Below, one piece after another: positions 1 through 12,057 of a stretch of 64,000 bases of DNA. Origin of the DNA: Isoetes taiwanensis (lineage: Eukaryota > Streptophyta > Lycopodiopsida > Isoetales > Isoetaceae). The stretch is from NCBI GenBank assembly GCA_021234155.1, contig JAJEKV010000013.1, positions 2,573,252 to 2,637,251 on the forward strand, in the 5' to 3' direction. Both the position numbers and the translations under genes were made by a program. The notes under the pieces were generated by a model, which did no database searches, had not been told where the DNA came from, and saw nothing but the letters and a program-made list of their open reading frames with translations. Each line of letters opens with the position of its first letter. The stretch's first letter is position 1.

Positions 1-3000
1 TCAGTTACGTATTGCTCTTAATCACCGGCAACTGAAATCATTCATATCAACTGATATGCAAAAGCTCAAGCGCCGATTCTGGTAGGGCATGACGAATGCC
101 GATGAATATGGCCCTCATCCGTTTGAAGCCAACCGCATCCGTTGAAAAAGATAGTAGGCCTCTTTGAAAAAACCATAACAAATACGCTGCAACAATTGTA
201 TTCCTCGGATATGACATCTTTCTCATCCATCCCGCTGAAAAATCCTTTATGCATTCCCATGCATATTGATGAGGGTATCTCAATGATAGTTGCCGATCCA
301 AACCCATACTATATAGCATGTGCAAGGAATTAATTTGCTCGGGTTAAAAAACCAAAGTCAAGGCCAACCGCTGAGAACAACCATAGATAATGGTGTTTGA
401 CTCTCCTTTGCTAACCGTAGATTTGTTGATAAATGCTAAATGCCTCTTTTCCATAACCATGCCTATGTGTGTCGTAATCATGGTTGGAACGTGATATAAT
501 ATTCCTTTCCGGGATGGTTAAACACTTTGTGCACATCAAAGCAAACCTCCTCTAGATGGAATTATAATCTAGTTGTTGGGAGCAAACATTTTAAGTCAGA
601 TGTCATTGAGGTTAGGAGAGGCAAGAGCCAAGACTATTGCGGCACTGACATTTTGAACTCAAAGGCGCAGCTATTTGCAAAGATGAAATTTCTTAATGTC
701 CGGAGTAGCAATGGCACAATCAACATTACCACATCCACTATCAAAACAACATGCCAGCAGAGAATGTTGTTACTGATCATATCACATCCAATATGAGGAC
801 AATGGACATAGTTCATGGCCATCCAAGATCCAAGTGACATCACTTGCTTGCTAAGGCAAATTCTAGTGAAGACATAATTTTGGGATGAGAAGTGGAGGTT
901 GTTGTAGGATGGACCGACGAAAGTACATATAGTTCTCTTTGGGCCCCGATGTAGCCCGTGATTCAAACTTAAGGGGTATATGACAATTAAGTGATATCTC
1001 CATATTTTTATACATTAACTATTTCATTTTAGATTTTACATCATAGAAAGGGACCATTGATCCGTGAATATTCCCGACGCTTCCAAGGCCCCGATTAAGC
1101 TCTCATCCATTTCACTTTGAATGTTTATAATCCTGAAGTAACCACAAATTTTTCCTCGCAAAATATGGAGAATATGGAGTTTAAAGTAGTAAATGAAAGT
1201 GGCACATAAAAGCATCAAAGTAATTCTTCTTATTTACTTTAAGAATACCTTGAAAATGATCACCATTACTATCTACAATATCCAATAGCTTGTCCACTTT
1301 CCACTTCCCATTCAATTTATCAGCCGAAGTTCTTCCATTACAGCCGCAGTTCAATCCGCACACTCCTCTGTCATTTAAATGGAAATGCTCCTCAATCCAA
1401 GATGACACAACAGGTATCTATTTTAGAAACTGATGTTAACATTACCGCCACTATGTTTGACAAACCATCCGCAAAGTCCATGGTGAAATTCCCAAGTCTT
1501 AACATCTTTATAGCTAATACCTCATCGGGATCCTGAAATCAAAGCTTGACTTTGCCATTATTTGCCTGCATCACCCCTAAAAAACGTGAACCATCATGGA
1601 ATAAATTACTACTCCTATATTTCTAGTGTAGCCAAAATAGGTTTAGCTTTCAAACCACCTCTCAAATTAGCTAGAAGTTTCTAACACTTTACAAACTAAA
1701 TGGTTTTTCTCCATCACAGCTTTCTTTGCTTTTGCCAACTTTCTCACAAAATGGAAAGGCAACATCATGCCATAGTAATTTAAAAATCCACAAGCATTTG
1801 GCAATACATTGAATTTATTGTAAATACATAAATCAACATACACCTGACATGTTCAAAAACCTAAAAATGGACTGTTACTTGTTCTTTTCCTCTAAATGCA
1901 TCAACTTTGTACTTCTAAACAAGAAAGAAAGTGAAAAGAAAAAGAAAATATAAACCCTATTTTGGTATTCAAAGTTAGTAAATAAATTGATGTTGAATTT
2001 CTAACTTCAATCCATTTTTCCAAGCCCACTCTGTTCCTAGGTTTAGCTAATCGATGTCGCGTGATGGATATGTCCGGGAGGTAAAGTGCCTGGCTATTCA
2101 ACCTAAAAAACTCACTTGGGCTGCAAAAAATTTGAGCTAAAATTTTCTTTTTTTGGGCATTTTTCCATTTACTTAGTCAGTTTTCTCTTGGCAAACTCGC
2201 TACAGCATTTGGCTAACCTTAGTCGCGAGATTTTATTCCATGGTAACCATAGTCCCCGAGACCTTTTGATTGTCTTCTTCACCATAGTCACAATTTCCCA
2301 AGCTTCATTGTTTATGTTCATCACCGGTGATGCTTAACCTGAGTGTTGCATGGTGTGGACCGTTCGTGACTTTGAGAAGGATGTACCATTGACTTTTCAG
2401 AGAAAGTGAAATAGTATTCAAAGGATGGAAAAATGATTACTAATAGCTTTTGGACAACAAAGTTGTTCAACCTTTACCGATAATTGTGAGCGATATAGGA
2501 TCCACATATAAAACATAGTGCTTCTATTCCTCAGAGGCACCGATAAACCCTTAACTATTTCTTTTTGATCTCCATTTAAGATGGCATCATGTCGCCATGG
2601 AGGCGCCCACCCCTGAGAGCATCTACACATCCGGCAGATAGCTATGAGAGGACCGTGATCCTTCTATATGCAGCAAATCACCGGTGACCATCTCAATCCA
2701 TTACGCTTTTTGATAAACTACCTTTGTTGGTGCATTTTAGACAACGTAAACTCTCCCAATTCCCAGTTTATTTTCATGATGTCGTGATTTAGTTGCTATT
2801 GCAAACGGATGCTACTATTATCATCTAATCCAAGGTGTATAAAACCAAGAGACCATTCGGCACTCACATAATGTTCTTCTTCACATGACGCGCATTCTAA
2901 CAAAGAGAACTTATATGAGGTAAAAAGGTGCCCTACTAAATGGAGCAAGCTTAGGGGCGCTATCAAGATAAAGGAAAGAATCTAAAATTAAGTACATGAC

Positions 3001-4500
3001 AAATGCTAATAGAACCCATTTAACGGTATTTCCTAATGACTGGATGCGGATCAACAAGAATAAAGAAATCAATTCATAATAATTATTTTACAAGCTTATT
3101 CTCAAGTGAAAGCTTCCAAGCATTGAAAAAGGCCATGCTGGCTGAAATTTAATGTAGAAGCAACGCGGTTTATATGGCCTAATCGCTAATTATAAACCAC
3201 TACTTCACAGATAATAATGTCAAATAAAGCTCAAACCGTGAAATGCTCTGTAATTTGAATCACTTGGTTCGCATGGCACCATAGACACCCATAATCATTG
3301 AAAGGGATATGCCACAAGTTTATAACCAAATTCTCAAGTTCCAAAGGTGTCAAGATTCTGTGGTTTTTCCACCTCCCTTCTAGCATATTTGCCTCAGCTA
3401 ATACTATTTTCAGATAGATAGAATAATCCATTACTTGTTGACTTAAAAGCCAACTTAGCTTTTATCACTCTTTGTAGCCTATGTTTGATATCGTATACAG
3501 ATGCCGCTAGATGTCATCTTTGTTCTAAATAGCATAGCTGCTTAAATCCAGGCTAATTATAGCATTAATCATATTGATAGTGCATCCACCTTTCTCAAGT
3601 AGCTCATCCATATCTACGCCCTCATCCCAAGCAAGATTTATTGTGCTCTTCAATCTCAAATTTACATCCCCGGAATGCCTACCATTTTTGGTATAAGTAA
3701 CTTCTGATGCAATATTACAAAAATGCACGCATTTCATCTTTGAAGAACATCAATAAATAGCACATCTGCCCCTCATCTGCAATGTTTTAGGGGGTTTCCA
3801 TAAGACTTCTAAGGTCACGTAAGCATCCGTCGAGTAATCCATTACAATGTCATATGGTCCTTTCTTCGAAAGCATCAACTGCAGCTCTACCGCATAATGG
3901 CTTCCTCCTCGCGGACAAAGCAACTTTCCTTCCCTCGGTGTGTGTCCATTAGTAGGTGTCACCGCTTCATGGCTGCACATGGATAAAAACAAATGCTGAA
4001 TTATCGTGGATATTTCCTCAGGGTGTTCATTGCCATCTTTCTTAGTACCGCATGCTACATGCAAATGTTTATACCTTGATTTCCATAAACAATGAGTCGA
4101 CATGGCTGGGGCACCCCATCCTCGTAATGGGCACTCCCCGCAGAATTCAGCCTCCCGGTATAGCCTTTACTCCGCCCTTTAATATGAGAGCATATCCATT
4201 ATCACCATCGTCCACAGAATGGGAATAGCCGGCTGATGTTCTTTCCCCTGCTTCAACCATCTCCATATAGCGATAATATATAAGACCCGGTCCCAGTGAA
4301 GCCAGCCGTGGAAGCTACATCAATAAGCCTCGGGCTTTATTGTGATTTCAACCATGAGTAATTGAAGGAATCTCCTATATCTTATTGGTAAAGAAATTAG
4401 ACATAAAAACTTACTCACTCATGAAGGTGTAAAACTAAACCGCTTTCACACAAGCTTGCAACGTGTTAACGTGACATGTCGACCCAAATACAAGTCCGTG
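1..4500. other. No recognised gene; short open frames only
   Basis: I see no domain I can name here. The sequence is moderately AT-rich. The longest open frames are on the minus strand: 634-966 (110 codons), 1181-1408 (75 codons, reading like an exon with several Cys, Asn and Lys), 3525-3737 and 3750-4103. They lie on one strand and look somewhat protein-like, which would suit exons of a decayed or spliced gene or an old mobile element, but no frame links them and no family is recognisable. Low-confidence description only. Confidence 0.4.
3750..4103 (-). CDS. Hypothetical open frame, 117 codons
   Basis: This open frame reads minus with an ATG at 4103. The product is mixed hydrophilic and hydrophobic, with no signal peptide, membrane segment or motif that I recognise. 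The next open frame downstream on the same strand (3525-3737) follows closely and ends in an acidic, Leu-rich stretch, so the two could be neighbouring exons or parts of one decayed frame. I cannot assign a function. It may be chance; plant intergenic DNA often contains open frames of this length. Confidence 0.2.
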   Translation of the reverse strand: MSTHCLWKSRYKHLHVACGTKKDGNEHPEEISTIIQHLFLSMCSHEAVTPTNGHTPREGKLLCPRGGSHYAVELQLMLSKKGPYDIVMDYSTDAYVTLEVLWKPPKTLQMRGRCAIY

Positions 4501-7500
4501 GAGACTTTAAAATACTTTGAGTAAATCATGAGTTTTTTATAGAAAGCTGCTACATCCCGTATTGAACTTGAAGAAGCATTGCACGGATTATTTCCTCATA
4601 TTTCAGGATATGTAAATGTTAGTTTGCCAACCACCAGCTTGATATCTAGAGTTTCATGCTCTTTTGAATGAAATGCTTGATCTGCAGTTATCTATGGAAA
4701 TGAGCGAAGAAGAGCTTCATCTCCCAAATCACCTGCTCAATAGTGGTTGTTAAAGAAGAAAATGGAAAAATAAAGTTACGACCGGGATTCTTTCGGAAAA
4801 CATGCCCGCTGGAAATTCGTCAATCTCTTTCCTAACTAAGGTCCAATAGAATTCTAATATGCTCGACGTGCTAGATCCCCAAAAGTTCCATTCGTCCAAT
4901 TCCTTCCTTGAAGTTAATAGGGTAATCGCCAAAGAAATTCTCCAATAAAAGTGAGTTGCATATTGTGATCTTCGTTACTACCTAGATAAGCCCAAGATCA
5001 CATAAAATATTCCGTGCTTGCAAATGCTTGATTTGCAAGCCTGCTCCATCCTGTTAAACGCATATCTACAACTTAACGAGACCTAAATCAATGAAAATTC
5101 ACCTTGTTGTGGGATAGAACACTTAAATTATGTTTCCAAGCAATAACTCGGCCAAATGCTTTGTAAATACCTAATTATGTGTTTCTGTCATGCAATTTCC
5201 ATCGTACCAAATCGTATTGGAATGCTAAACTAAGACCTACGTAGATGATAATAACATGTATTTCACCCTACTCCAGATAGATGTAAAGACTTTGGCTTGC
5301 GATTCGCCTCCAAGCATCATTATGTGATTCCAACCAACCGGGCCCCGCTTTATAGGGCTTTGCATACTCAACTTTCCCTTCGATATAAAAAATTTAATAA
5401 AGACCACCAATCCTAACATCCGCAGTCTCAATCTCACAAAGGGACCCAACCATTTGTTCACCTCCTACACACAACACAACAAGATCTAGTAACTCAACAT
5501 ACGTGGAATCTAATTGTAAATTCACCCTGGCGAAGATAAAAGCCAAATGCCCCGGAATTTTCGCTCCAAGCAGTCAGATGATTGTCTAGTTCGGTAATTC
5601 AAAGCCCATGCTTTTATTTGAGAAAGGAAGCACGAAATGTATGTCCATGCAAGATGTGTTTAAGGTTACCTCATCCTCCTCAGAATGTTGCCTGGAAGCG
5701 ACAAAGTATGTGACATTATGAATAAAAATGGTTGTATAACTCCACAAAATGGAACGGTCAGCGCTAAGCCCGATCATTTCGTGACGCATTTTCCCAAAAC
5801 CCCGCCTTCCGCCAGTCGGTTCAAGCATCCCCCCCAATCTACGCCGCAACGTTGTGTGACCGCTGACCGGCTAAAAAGCAGAATAGCCAGCCACCAAAGA
5901 TATCCTGTTCCAGCATATACCCCAGGATATGCCAAAACCCAATGAACAAGGGTTTGCCCCTTAGGGCAACCCGCACCAGACAATCCCCAAATATAATTGT
6001 TGGTCCTCCCCCACTGCCCCATGATAGTACCATTATAAATCTAAGTGCAAACCCTTTAGTGATATACCACTCAAGAAACAATGGGATCAACCTCATCCTA
6101 GAGGCCCCAAACCAATAAGATTCTAGATGCAAAATAGGGAGGCCCTTGGATCTGGCTTAATTGTCAATGTTGTCTCAAATGCAGCCCTGATTTCCACCAA
6201 AGGGCGCCTTTCAAAACATGTGGCCCATATTTCCTGTGCAGTAACTCTAATCGCCTTGGGCAGCTTTCACTCTAAAGCTCTGCAAGGCCCTGAGAATGAA
6301 AATTCAAACGCGCAACAAATTTAAAAATAGTTCCAAGTGATATGCCTTTATTGGTAACTAAAGGAAAGAGGATGGGAAATCAGGCCAAAATGTGACATGG
6401 AATTTGCTATTGGTTTCTATTATTTGATGCATACTCACCGGGCTGCTAAGTGGAAATCTGGAAGCTAATATGGAGTCGGTATGCAACAAATTCCTCTTTA
6501 TAGCCTAGCAATGCACTTTTCCGACATAAAATCTTAACACTTGCCCATGAATTCCCCCGCATATTAAAACGGGCAGCTTTTGAAATATAATATATTCGCG
6601 GAAGCTGGTCTCAAGATTACAATGTTCGCTTATGCTTGCCATTTTTTTCTCTCTCATCATCTACATAAAACGGCACCATTACTTACGCATTATAGAAATT
6701 GTGGTAAACTAGAAAGGTGATAGATCGGGTAAGATCCCATTGTGCCAACATGCCTGCATTTACCTCTTTTTCCTTATTAAACCTGTTCCATGAACCCTCG
6801 GTGGCCGTGAAATTGATTCAAGGAGATCAATCATCTTAACAACGCGGAGTTAATGCGAGAGCAAAAGCAGTTGAGGGGAAATGAAGAGGGTTTCTTAGGA
6901 GGAAAAAGGAACGCATCAAAGCAAGTCCGACTCATGTTTCCAACTCTTAACGTAGATATGGCTATTATTGAAAACCGTCAATGCATCCGTGTTTGTCTCC
7001 AGCCTTAAACCATGAATGCAAAACTTCAGGAAGTTGGAATTTCAGGAAAGCGTTTAAAGTTTTCATTCAGCTGAAAGCATACCTGTGCGGGAGGAGTTAT
7101 CCCGCAGACTTTTGTCACCCATACTTTATCATCATTGACGTCCTCAACTTATGCCGAACGCCTGGCACCGCCATCATTGATTATTATACCGATATATAGT
7201 AAAGGGTAATATTATATACCACAATGATGATCAAAAAGGAAATAGGGTCGGGATCTTCTTTGATTTTATTCTTCTACTTGTAGAGTATACTTTTATTTTT
7301 GGTAATAGATGAAGGGCATTATGATTAACACGTAGGGACATAGAGATAGCCACCCAAATAAGAGTGGTGTTCGTGGCTTTCTTCAATAGTAATGTAGTGG
7401 TAACGAGAAAAAGCTACACCTGTTTTGGCTGGTACTGATAAGTTTGACTCCACCAGGCTCACCAGACTCTAATGCCTGAGGCTATTCAAGTTGTATAGGA

Positions 7501-8541
7501 TTGCATATCACCCACTAGTACCGAACCCCAGAGCCACCTCTCACAATGATGCTCCACCCCTCCGAAGTGTAAATTTTGCTTCTTTTCTCTGCTCCCTTTT
7601 CTTCTACTCTTTCCTTGTTCAATTGCTGCTTCATTTCCACCTACACAGGACCTGTTTCCCAACCACTCTGTACCTTTTGCAGCCAACATACTTCTGAAAG
7701 AAAACCCAGCTGCACAAATTAGTTACACCTTTCGTTTCACCATTGTCTGGCAATGAAGGCGAAAGTACTTCAGGTAGTGAAATTACAGCTAGTGGAGTCA
7801 GACGAGGTAAACATCATGGCGCGGAGTCAGCTTTTCCCCATTCTTTTGGCGCGAAAAGTCCAGCTCCTTATTATGTTTCATTTTTGGTTTCCACATTTGA
7901 TTAGATCATATGAACATATCTTGTCTCAGCTCTTTGACTTCATCAAGAATCGCTTCCGTGGCTTTTGCTGCTTGTTTTAATACCGTTTGAAATTAAACTC
8001 AACTGATATCTTATTTAGTGCAGACTTGTCCTTTGGCCTTTTACTACTTTAATATAATTACTAGGCTATAATTAGCACAAGCATCCTCGATACTTGAAGT
8101 CATGTTGTTTCTTAACCATCTCTCAAAACATATTTCTGACAGCCTCCATTTTGAGTAACATTGCCTTGGTCAATAGAATCAGGAAGTTATAAGATGTGGT
8201 CAAGGTGGAGTTGAGAAAATAATAAGCATCCAATGCTGAGCCATATTCCGTCATCATATGATATCCAGTAAGAATCAAGACTTTTACATCCACTTGCATT
8301 TATGAAAGCCCCAGTGTGAATGCCAAAAGACTCTTGACTTTACACACATACATTTCCACACAACGGCAAATAAGATAGTTGTTATGCAAGAAAGCAGCCA
8401 AATCAGGGTATGTAGGCTATTGACATATTTCTGGTACAGGTAGAATCTAATAGTGGATTCATGTAGTACCAACTATCTTCACCTCTCTTTACAATTGTCC
8501 GATTTTCTCCAACTGTCTAGATGTGTGAGCATTGCTGGGAC
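4501..8541. other. Intergenic stretch without recognised gene
   Basis: No recognisable protein family, RNA gene or repeat was found. Overlapping minus frames at 5586-6132 and opposing frames at 7486-7697 are short, and their products look like chance translations. The interval 7200-8541 is AT-rich with many stops in all frames. It ends at the stop codon of the secreted-protein frame on the minus strand. Confidence 0.4.
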
Positions 8542-9096
8542 CTAATTTATGAGATACTTAACATCACTTGTGATGTTATTATACACATAAGGTATCTCTG
8601 CCATGAGGGTCTTGAAGGTGACATTTCCATTTTTTTTACTAGCAATATAGTGTAAAGGCACAAGTTTGACCCCATATAATCGTAGTAGGGATAAGTAAGA
8701 ACCACAACTTCTGATGCTCAAACCCCAATTTACTGCCATCCGGGCAATAGCATTTTTGCTGCCTTTGCTAAAGGATCCTCCCAAGACATGTGGCTCTGGG
8801 GAACCGAACAGAAGCATCCTATCATCCTCATAGTATTTTGCCACTCTCCATGCACTAAGTTTCCTGTAGGCTATTCCGGCCTCTTGATTTGTTATCATTT
8901 CTTTAGTCCCAAACCCAAGGGCAAGATAAGAGCGACTAATCCAATTATAAAATGGATCATTGGAGGTGGCAAAGAGTGTTTTTACAGGACAAGATTTGTT
9001 GCTGTCTTGTGTTGCCAAATCAGGATAATATTGAGCACAAACTGTTTTTACTAGTATCACAAGCAAAATGATGGAAATCAAGTTACAGAACGCCAT
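8542..9096 (-). CDS. Small secreted protein of unknown family
   Basis: This is an uninterrupted 184-codon frame on the minus strand. The N-terminus is a clear secretory signal peptide: a short polar start, a hydrophobic core of Ile, Leu and Val at about residues 6-17, and a likely cleavage site after Cys-Ala-Gln at residue 22. The mature part (about 162 residues) has two cysteines (36 and 131) that could pair, and three N-glycosylation sequons (33, 158, 174). It has no second membrane segment, GPI-like tail or low-complexity region. The composition looks like a real folded protein, and ATG at 9096 is the natural start because the signal peptide begins there. I do not recognise the family. It stands alone, about 0.8 kb from a copia remnant. 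It could be a single-exon gene or the first exon of a longer one. Export to the apoplast or vacuole is inferred from the signal only. Confidence 0.6.
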   Translation of the reverse strand: MAFCNLISIILLVILVKTVCAQYYPDLATQDSNKSCPVKTLFATSNDPFYNWISRSYLALGFGTKEMITNQEAGIAYRKLSAWRVAKYYEDDRMLLFGSPEPHVLGGSFSKGSKNAIARMAVNWGLSIRSCGSYLSLLRLYGVKLVPLHYIASKKNGNVTFKTLMAEIPYVYNNITSDVKYLIN

Positions 9097-9939
9097 GATT
9101 AATGACTGCTATGAAAATCGTTTGTTTCAGATGCCAAACCTCATGGCTTGGACCCTAAATCTCAGGGCCTGGTTCTAAGTAAATCTGCTGCTATAACAGA
9201 GATAGCAGATGTCTTACCTTCAAACCTTGAAGATCTAACTCCAGATGCTTCAAAAAGCCAGCTTCTTAATCTAAACAGCGAATCCACAACTTGGAAACAG
9301 AACTTCAGTCTTGCAAATAAGGCGTCGCGTCATTCTTCCGCCATGGAACCTGGAAAACGCTGCGAATAAGAGGGTAGCGCAGAGATCTACAGACGCCATA
9401 GCCGGAACTTTCACACAGGTTTGAAAGGATTGGTTTTGCATTAATTCCTCTGATATATATGGATGGTCGGTTCCCAAATAAGAAACCCCAAACGGCTTGC
9501 ATGTGCGCAGTCTTTCCTTAACCTAAGGAACATCACCTTCTAATCTAAGACGATTCTTACCACGACAATTCTGATTTCCAGGTTATTGTTTGCTTGCAGC
9601 ATCCATTCCTCCTTTGTCAAAGCTCCATTCTTCCACTTTCAAAGCTCACCAAAGCTGACTTCCCTTAAAACAGTAATCTCAAACCTTTTTTATATGCTAG
9701 CGAGAAAGACGTAGCTCCTGCTGCCACACTAGAACCTATCTGCTTCCCCTGCATGTTTTATAATAAAGCTCCCCCTAAAACTATTTCCTCTATTTTTCTG
9801 TTGCCCGTGAACAATATCCTTCCCATTGTAGCTGTTTCACCTGCACCTTTTTTTATAAAATATATTCTTTATGCGAAAGCTTCAAACAAAATTGAGTTGT
9901 TCAATATGCACTGCCATCCTGCATGTACAACTTACAAGA
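9097..9939. other. Upstream region of the secreted-protein frame; no gene seen
   Basis: This stretch lies between the start of the secreted protein and the copia remnant. Short frames on both strands (9148-9369, 9271-9502, 9753-9959) show no domain. It would contain the promoter of the minus-strand gene if that gene is expressed, but I could not pick a convincing TATA box. Confidence 0.35.
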
Positions 9940-10885
9940 CCAGATTACTCAAACACTAAGCATTCCCATTTCATCTAAACATTCCAAAAATCTCTTCTTG
10001 CCAAAGGCTTATTAGTCATTGCATCTGCAGTCATGTAATTTGTACTCAAATATTTAATGCCACCTTGTCTTCTTCCACTTTTTCTTGTGTTGAAGTGATG
10101 TTGACAAGACTAACAACAGCCTTATTGTCATGATGCATGATAACTCCTTGTTGTTATGCATGATAACTGTAGGCTTTGCTTGTTCATTTCCCAAATTTTT
10201 AAGCAAACGCCTAAGACAAAGCTGCACCAAATGGCCATATACTCAGACTCGCATTTGCTCACGGCAGTAGCCTTCTGCTTCTTGCTTGTCCATCTCACTC
10301 CCCCCCCCCCAGCGTAAAGCTAGTACGTGACTTTCTAGTGTCCAAATTACTAGCATAATCTGCATCCACGAAACCTTTAAGTGCACGTGTCCTTTTGATA
10401 CACCTTGATAACATATGCCCATATTAGAGGTTTGCTGCACGTACCTCATGATATCTGTGAAGGACCTGGTTTTTCTATGAACCGACTCACTGTAATAACA
10501 CTTTCAGAAATGTCCGGGCGAGTACGCACCATGAAATGCATGAGTGAGCCAACAACACTATGGTAAGGTAAGCCAATCATATCATCGATGGCGTTTATTT
10601 TGTTGGAATAAATATCAAAGGTGAGATTAGTATGGATTGCAGCAAAAGTACTTATTAGTCAGAGCGAAGCATATTACAGTTGGCCAAAAGAGACTCAATA
10701 GCCTTGGTCTGGTGAATAGTGACAGTCTTATGCATAAGATCTCGCAACACTTGGATGCCCATAAAATACTTCAAAGGGCCTAAATCAGTCATATGAAATC
10801 GTGATGCCAATGCCCTTTTAGTCTGCTTTATTAACACATCAGAGTAAGCTGCTAAAATCAAATCATCATCAACATATACCACAAC
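9940..10885 (-). mobile_element. Ty1/copia retrotransposon pol remnant (RT end plus RNase H)
   Basis: Read on the minus strand, 10882-10655 encodes the second half of a copia reverse transcriptase: a YVDD catalytic motif is followed by a segment ending in LGPLKYFMGIQV, which is diagnostic for the RVT_2 family. Further along, about 10385-10320 encodes the RNase H motif FVDADYASNLDTRKSRT. At about 10260-9961 comes SECEYMAIW, and finally a tail containing ADAMTNKPLAKKRF, as at the C-terminus of copia Pol. The frame is broken repeatedly by stops and shifts. The 5' part of pol, gag, integrase and both LTRs are absent or unrecognised, so this is a dead 3' fragment. The ends are approximate. Confidence 0.85.
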
Positions 10886-10984
10886 AATGAGGAGTTGGAG
10901 GCCAAGTTGCTAATTATACACGTTTCAATCGGCTTCACTTCTCTGAAAACCAAGATTGGTCTCCAGCTCTATTCTACAGGCTAA

Positions 10985-11178
10985 TGATGGTGATAAATTG
11001 TTGCAATATAATGTGAATGGGGGCAGGACCTATAAAGAGGTGTGGTGTGTGCATCTCATAGACATGTTGATCTCCATTACACGACGATGATCAATTGTTG
11101 TGATATAAAGTGAATGGGGGCAAGAGCCATAAAGAGGTGTAGTGGTGTGTTCATCTCATAGGCATGTTGATCTCCAGT
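10985..11178. repeat. Two-copy tandem repeat, about 97 bp
   Basis: Two diverged copies follow each other with a period of about 97 bp; both contain GTGAATGGGGGCA (from 11013 and 11110) and CATGTTGATCTCCA. A further partial copy with AAGTGAATGGGGACAGGACC lies at 17106-17125, on the other side of the LINE. The LINE therefore inserted into a pre-existing repetitive locus. No coding potential is seen. Confidence 0.7.
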
Positions 11179-11184
11179 GACATT
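11173..11184. repeat. LINE target-site duplication, left copy
   Basis: CCAGTGACATTC here is identical to 16937-16948 and directly precedes the T-rich (minus-strand poly(A)) tail. Together the two copies define the LINE insertion. Confidence 0.9.
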
Positions 11185-11562
11185 CCTTTTTTTTTTTGCT
11201 TTTTTTTTTTTGAGAGAATGGGGTTTTTTTAGAAAAAGGTACATTAGTGTGAGTGAGCCATAGAGTTGGCTACTCAATTAAACTTGCAATCAGAATTAAC
11301 ATAAATAAATGTTGTGCTATATGCATAGCAAAAATGTGTATAATTAGGAGGTGGTGGACTGCCTTGTGAAAGACATGAAACCTGTAGTGCTGCAACTGAG
11401 TTGAACCAAAAGGAGATTGAAAATTGAACAACTCTCAAGTAACTGTAGGCAGCATCATGTAGACAAAAACCTGTAGATCCTGTTAATGCTCTTATAGGAC
11501 TCAAAAGTGAAGGATAAATAGGTATAGCTGGGATCATGAGGACGGGGTGATGAAATTTCAGT

Positions 11563-12057
11563 TCAGGAGTTGGGAATTGAAAGGATATTTGGTTGGAAAT
11601 GATATGAGTGAAGGTAGTCGAGGTTTGGCTGGAAGTCTGGTTGCAAAATGAGAATGTTACCATTTCCCCAGTTTCGCTCTTGAATTAACCTGTCAGCATT
11701 GGTTGAGGACATCAGGGTGATCAGAGTGCCATAAGCATCTGCCAAGCATCTGTGGTGGTAGTAGCATTCTCTGTAGTACTCAAATTGTTGGTCTGTCATC
11801 CTTCTGCTATTGCTTTCTAGAAACCACCACAACTGTACCATTAGGTAGGTGCCTCTGCAAAACTCTATTGCCCAATCAATTTCATGATCTGGGATATCAG
11901 GAATATCAATGTCTGTAATGCCCCTGACTAGGCCTGTCCATAATCCATCATCTGTGTACTGGATGTCATAAACTAATCTCTGTCCTGGGAAAAGTCTATA
12001 TTCAGCTGGCTCAACTGATGTACTAAAATCTCTGCTAAGGCTCATCATGTAATCTAG
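11563..12057 (-). CDS. LINE 3' open frame after zf-RVT, unknown function
   Basis: This open frame of about 165 codons lies between the zf-RVT region and the poly(A) tail, in a different frame from the zf-RVT part. The product is acidic and aromatic-rich, with Tyr-, Trp- and Asp-rich segments and a run DIDIPDIPDHEIDW near its middle. I recognise no RNase H motif in it. It may be the C-terminus of ORF2 displaced by one frameshift near 12040-12060, or a separate third ORF. It stays open while the rest of ORF2 has several stops, which makes it worth comparing between copies. Confidence 0.5.
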   Translation of the reverse strand, partial: LDYMMSLSRDFSTSVEPAEYRLFPGQRLVYDIQYTDDGLWTGLVRGITDIDIPDIPDHEIDWAIEFCRGTYLMVQLWWFLESNSRRMTDQQFEYYRECYYHHRCLADAYGTLITLMSSTNADRLIQERNWGNGNILILQPDFQPNLDYLHSYHFQPNILSIPNS

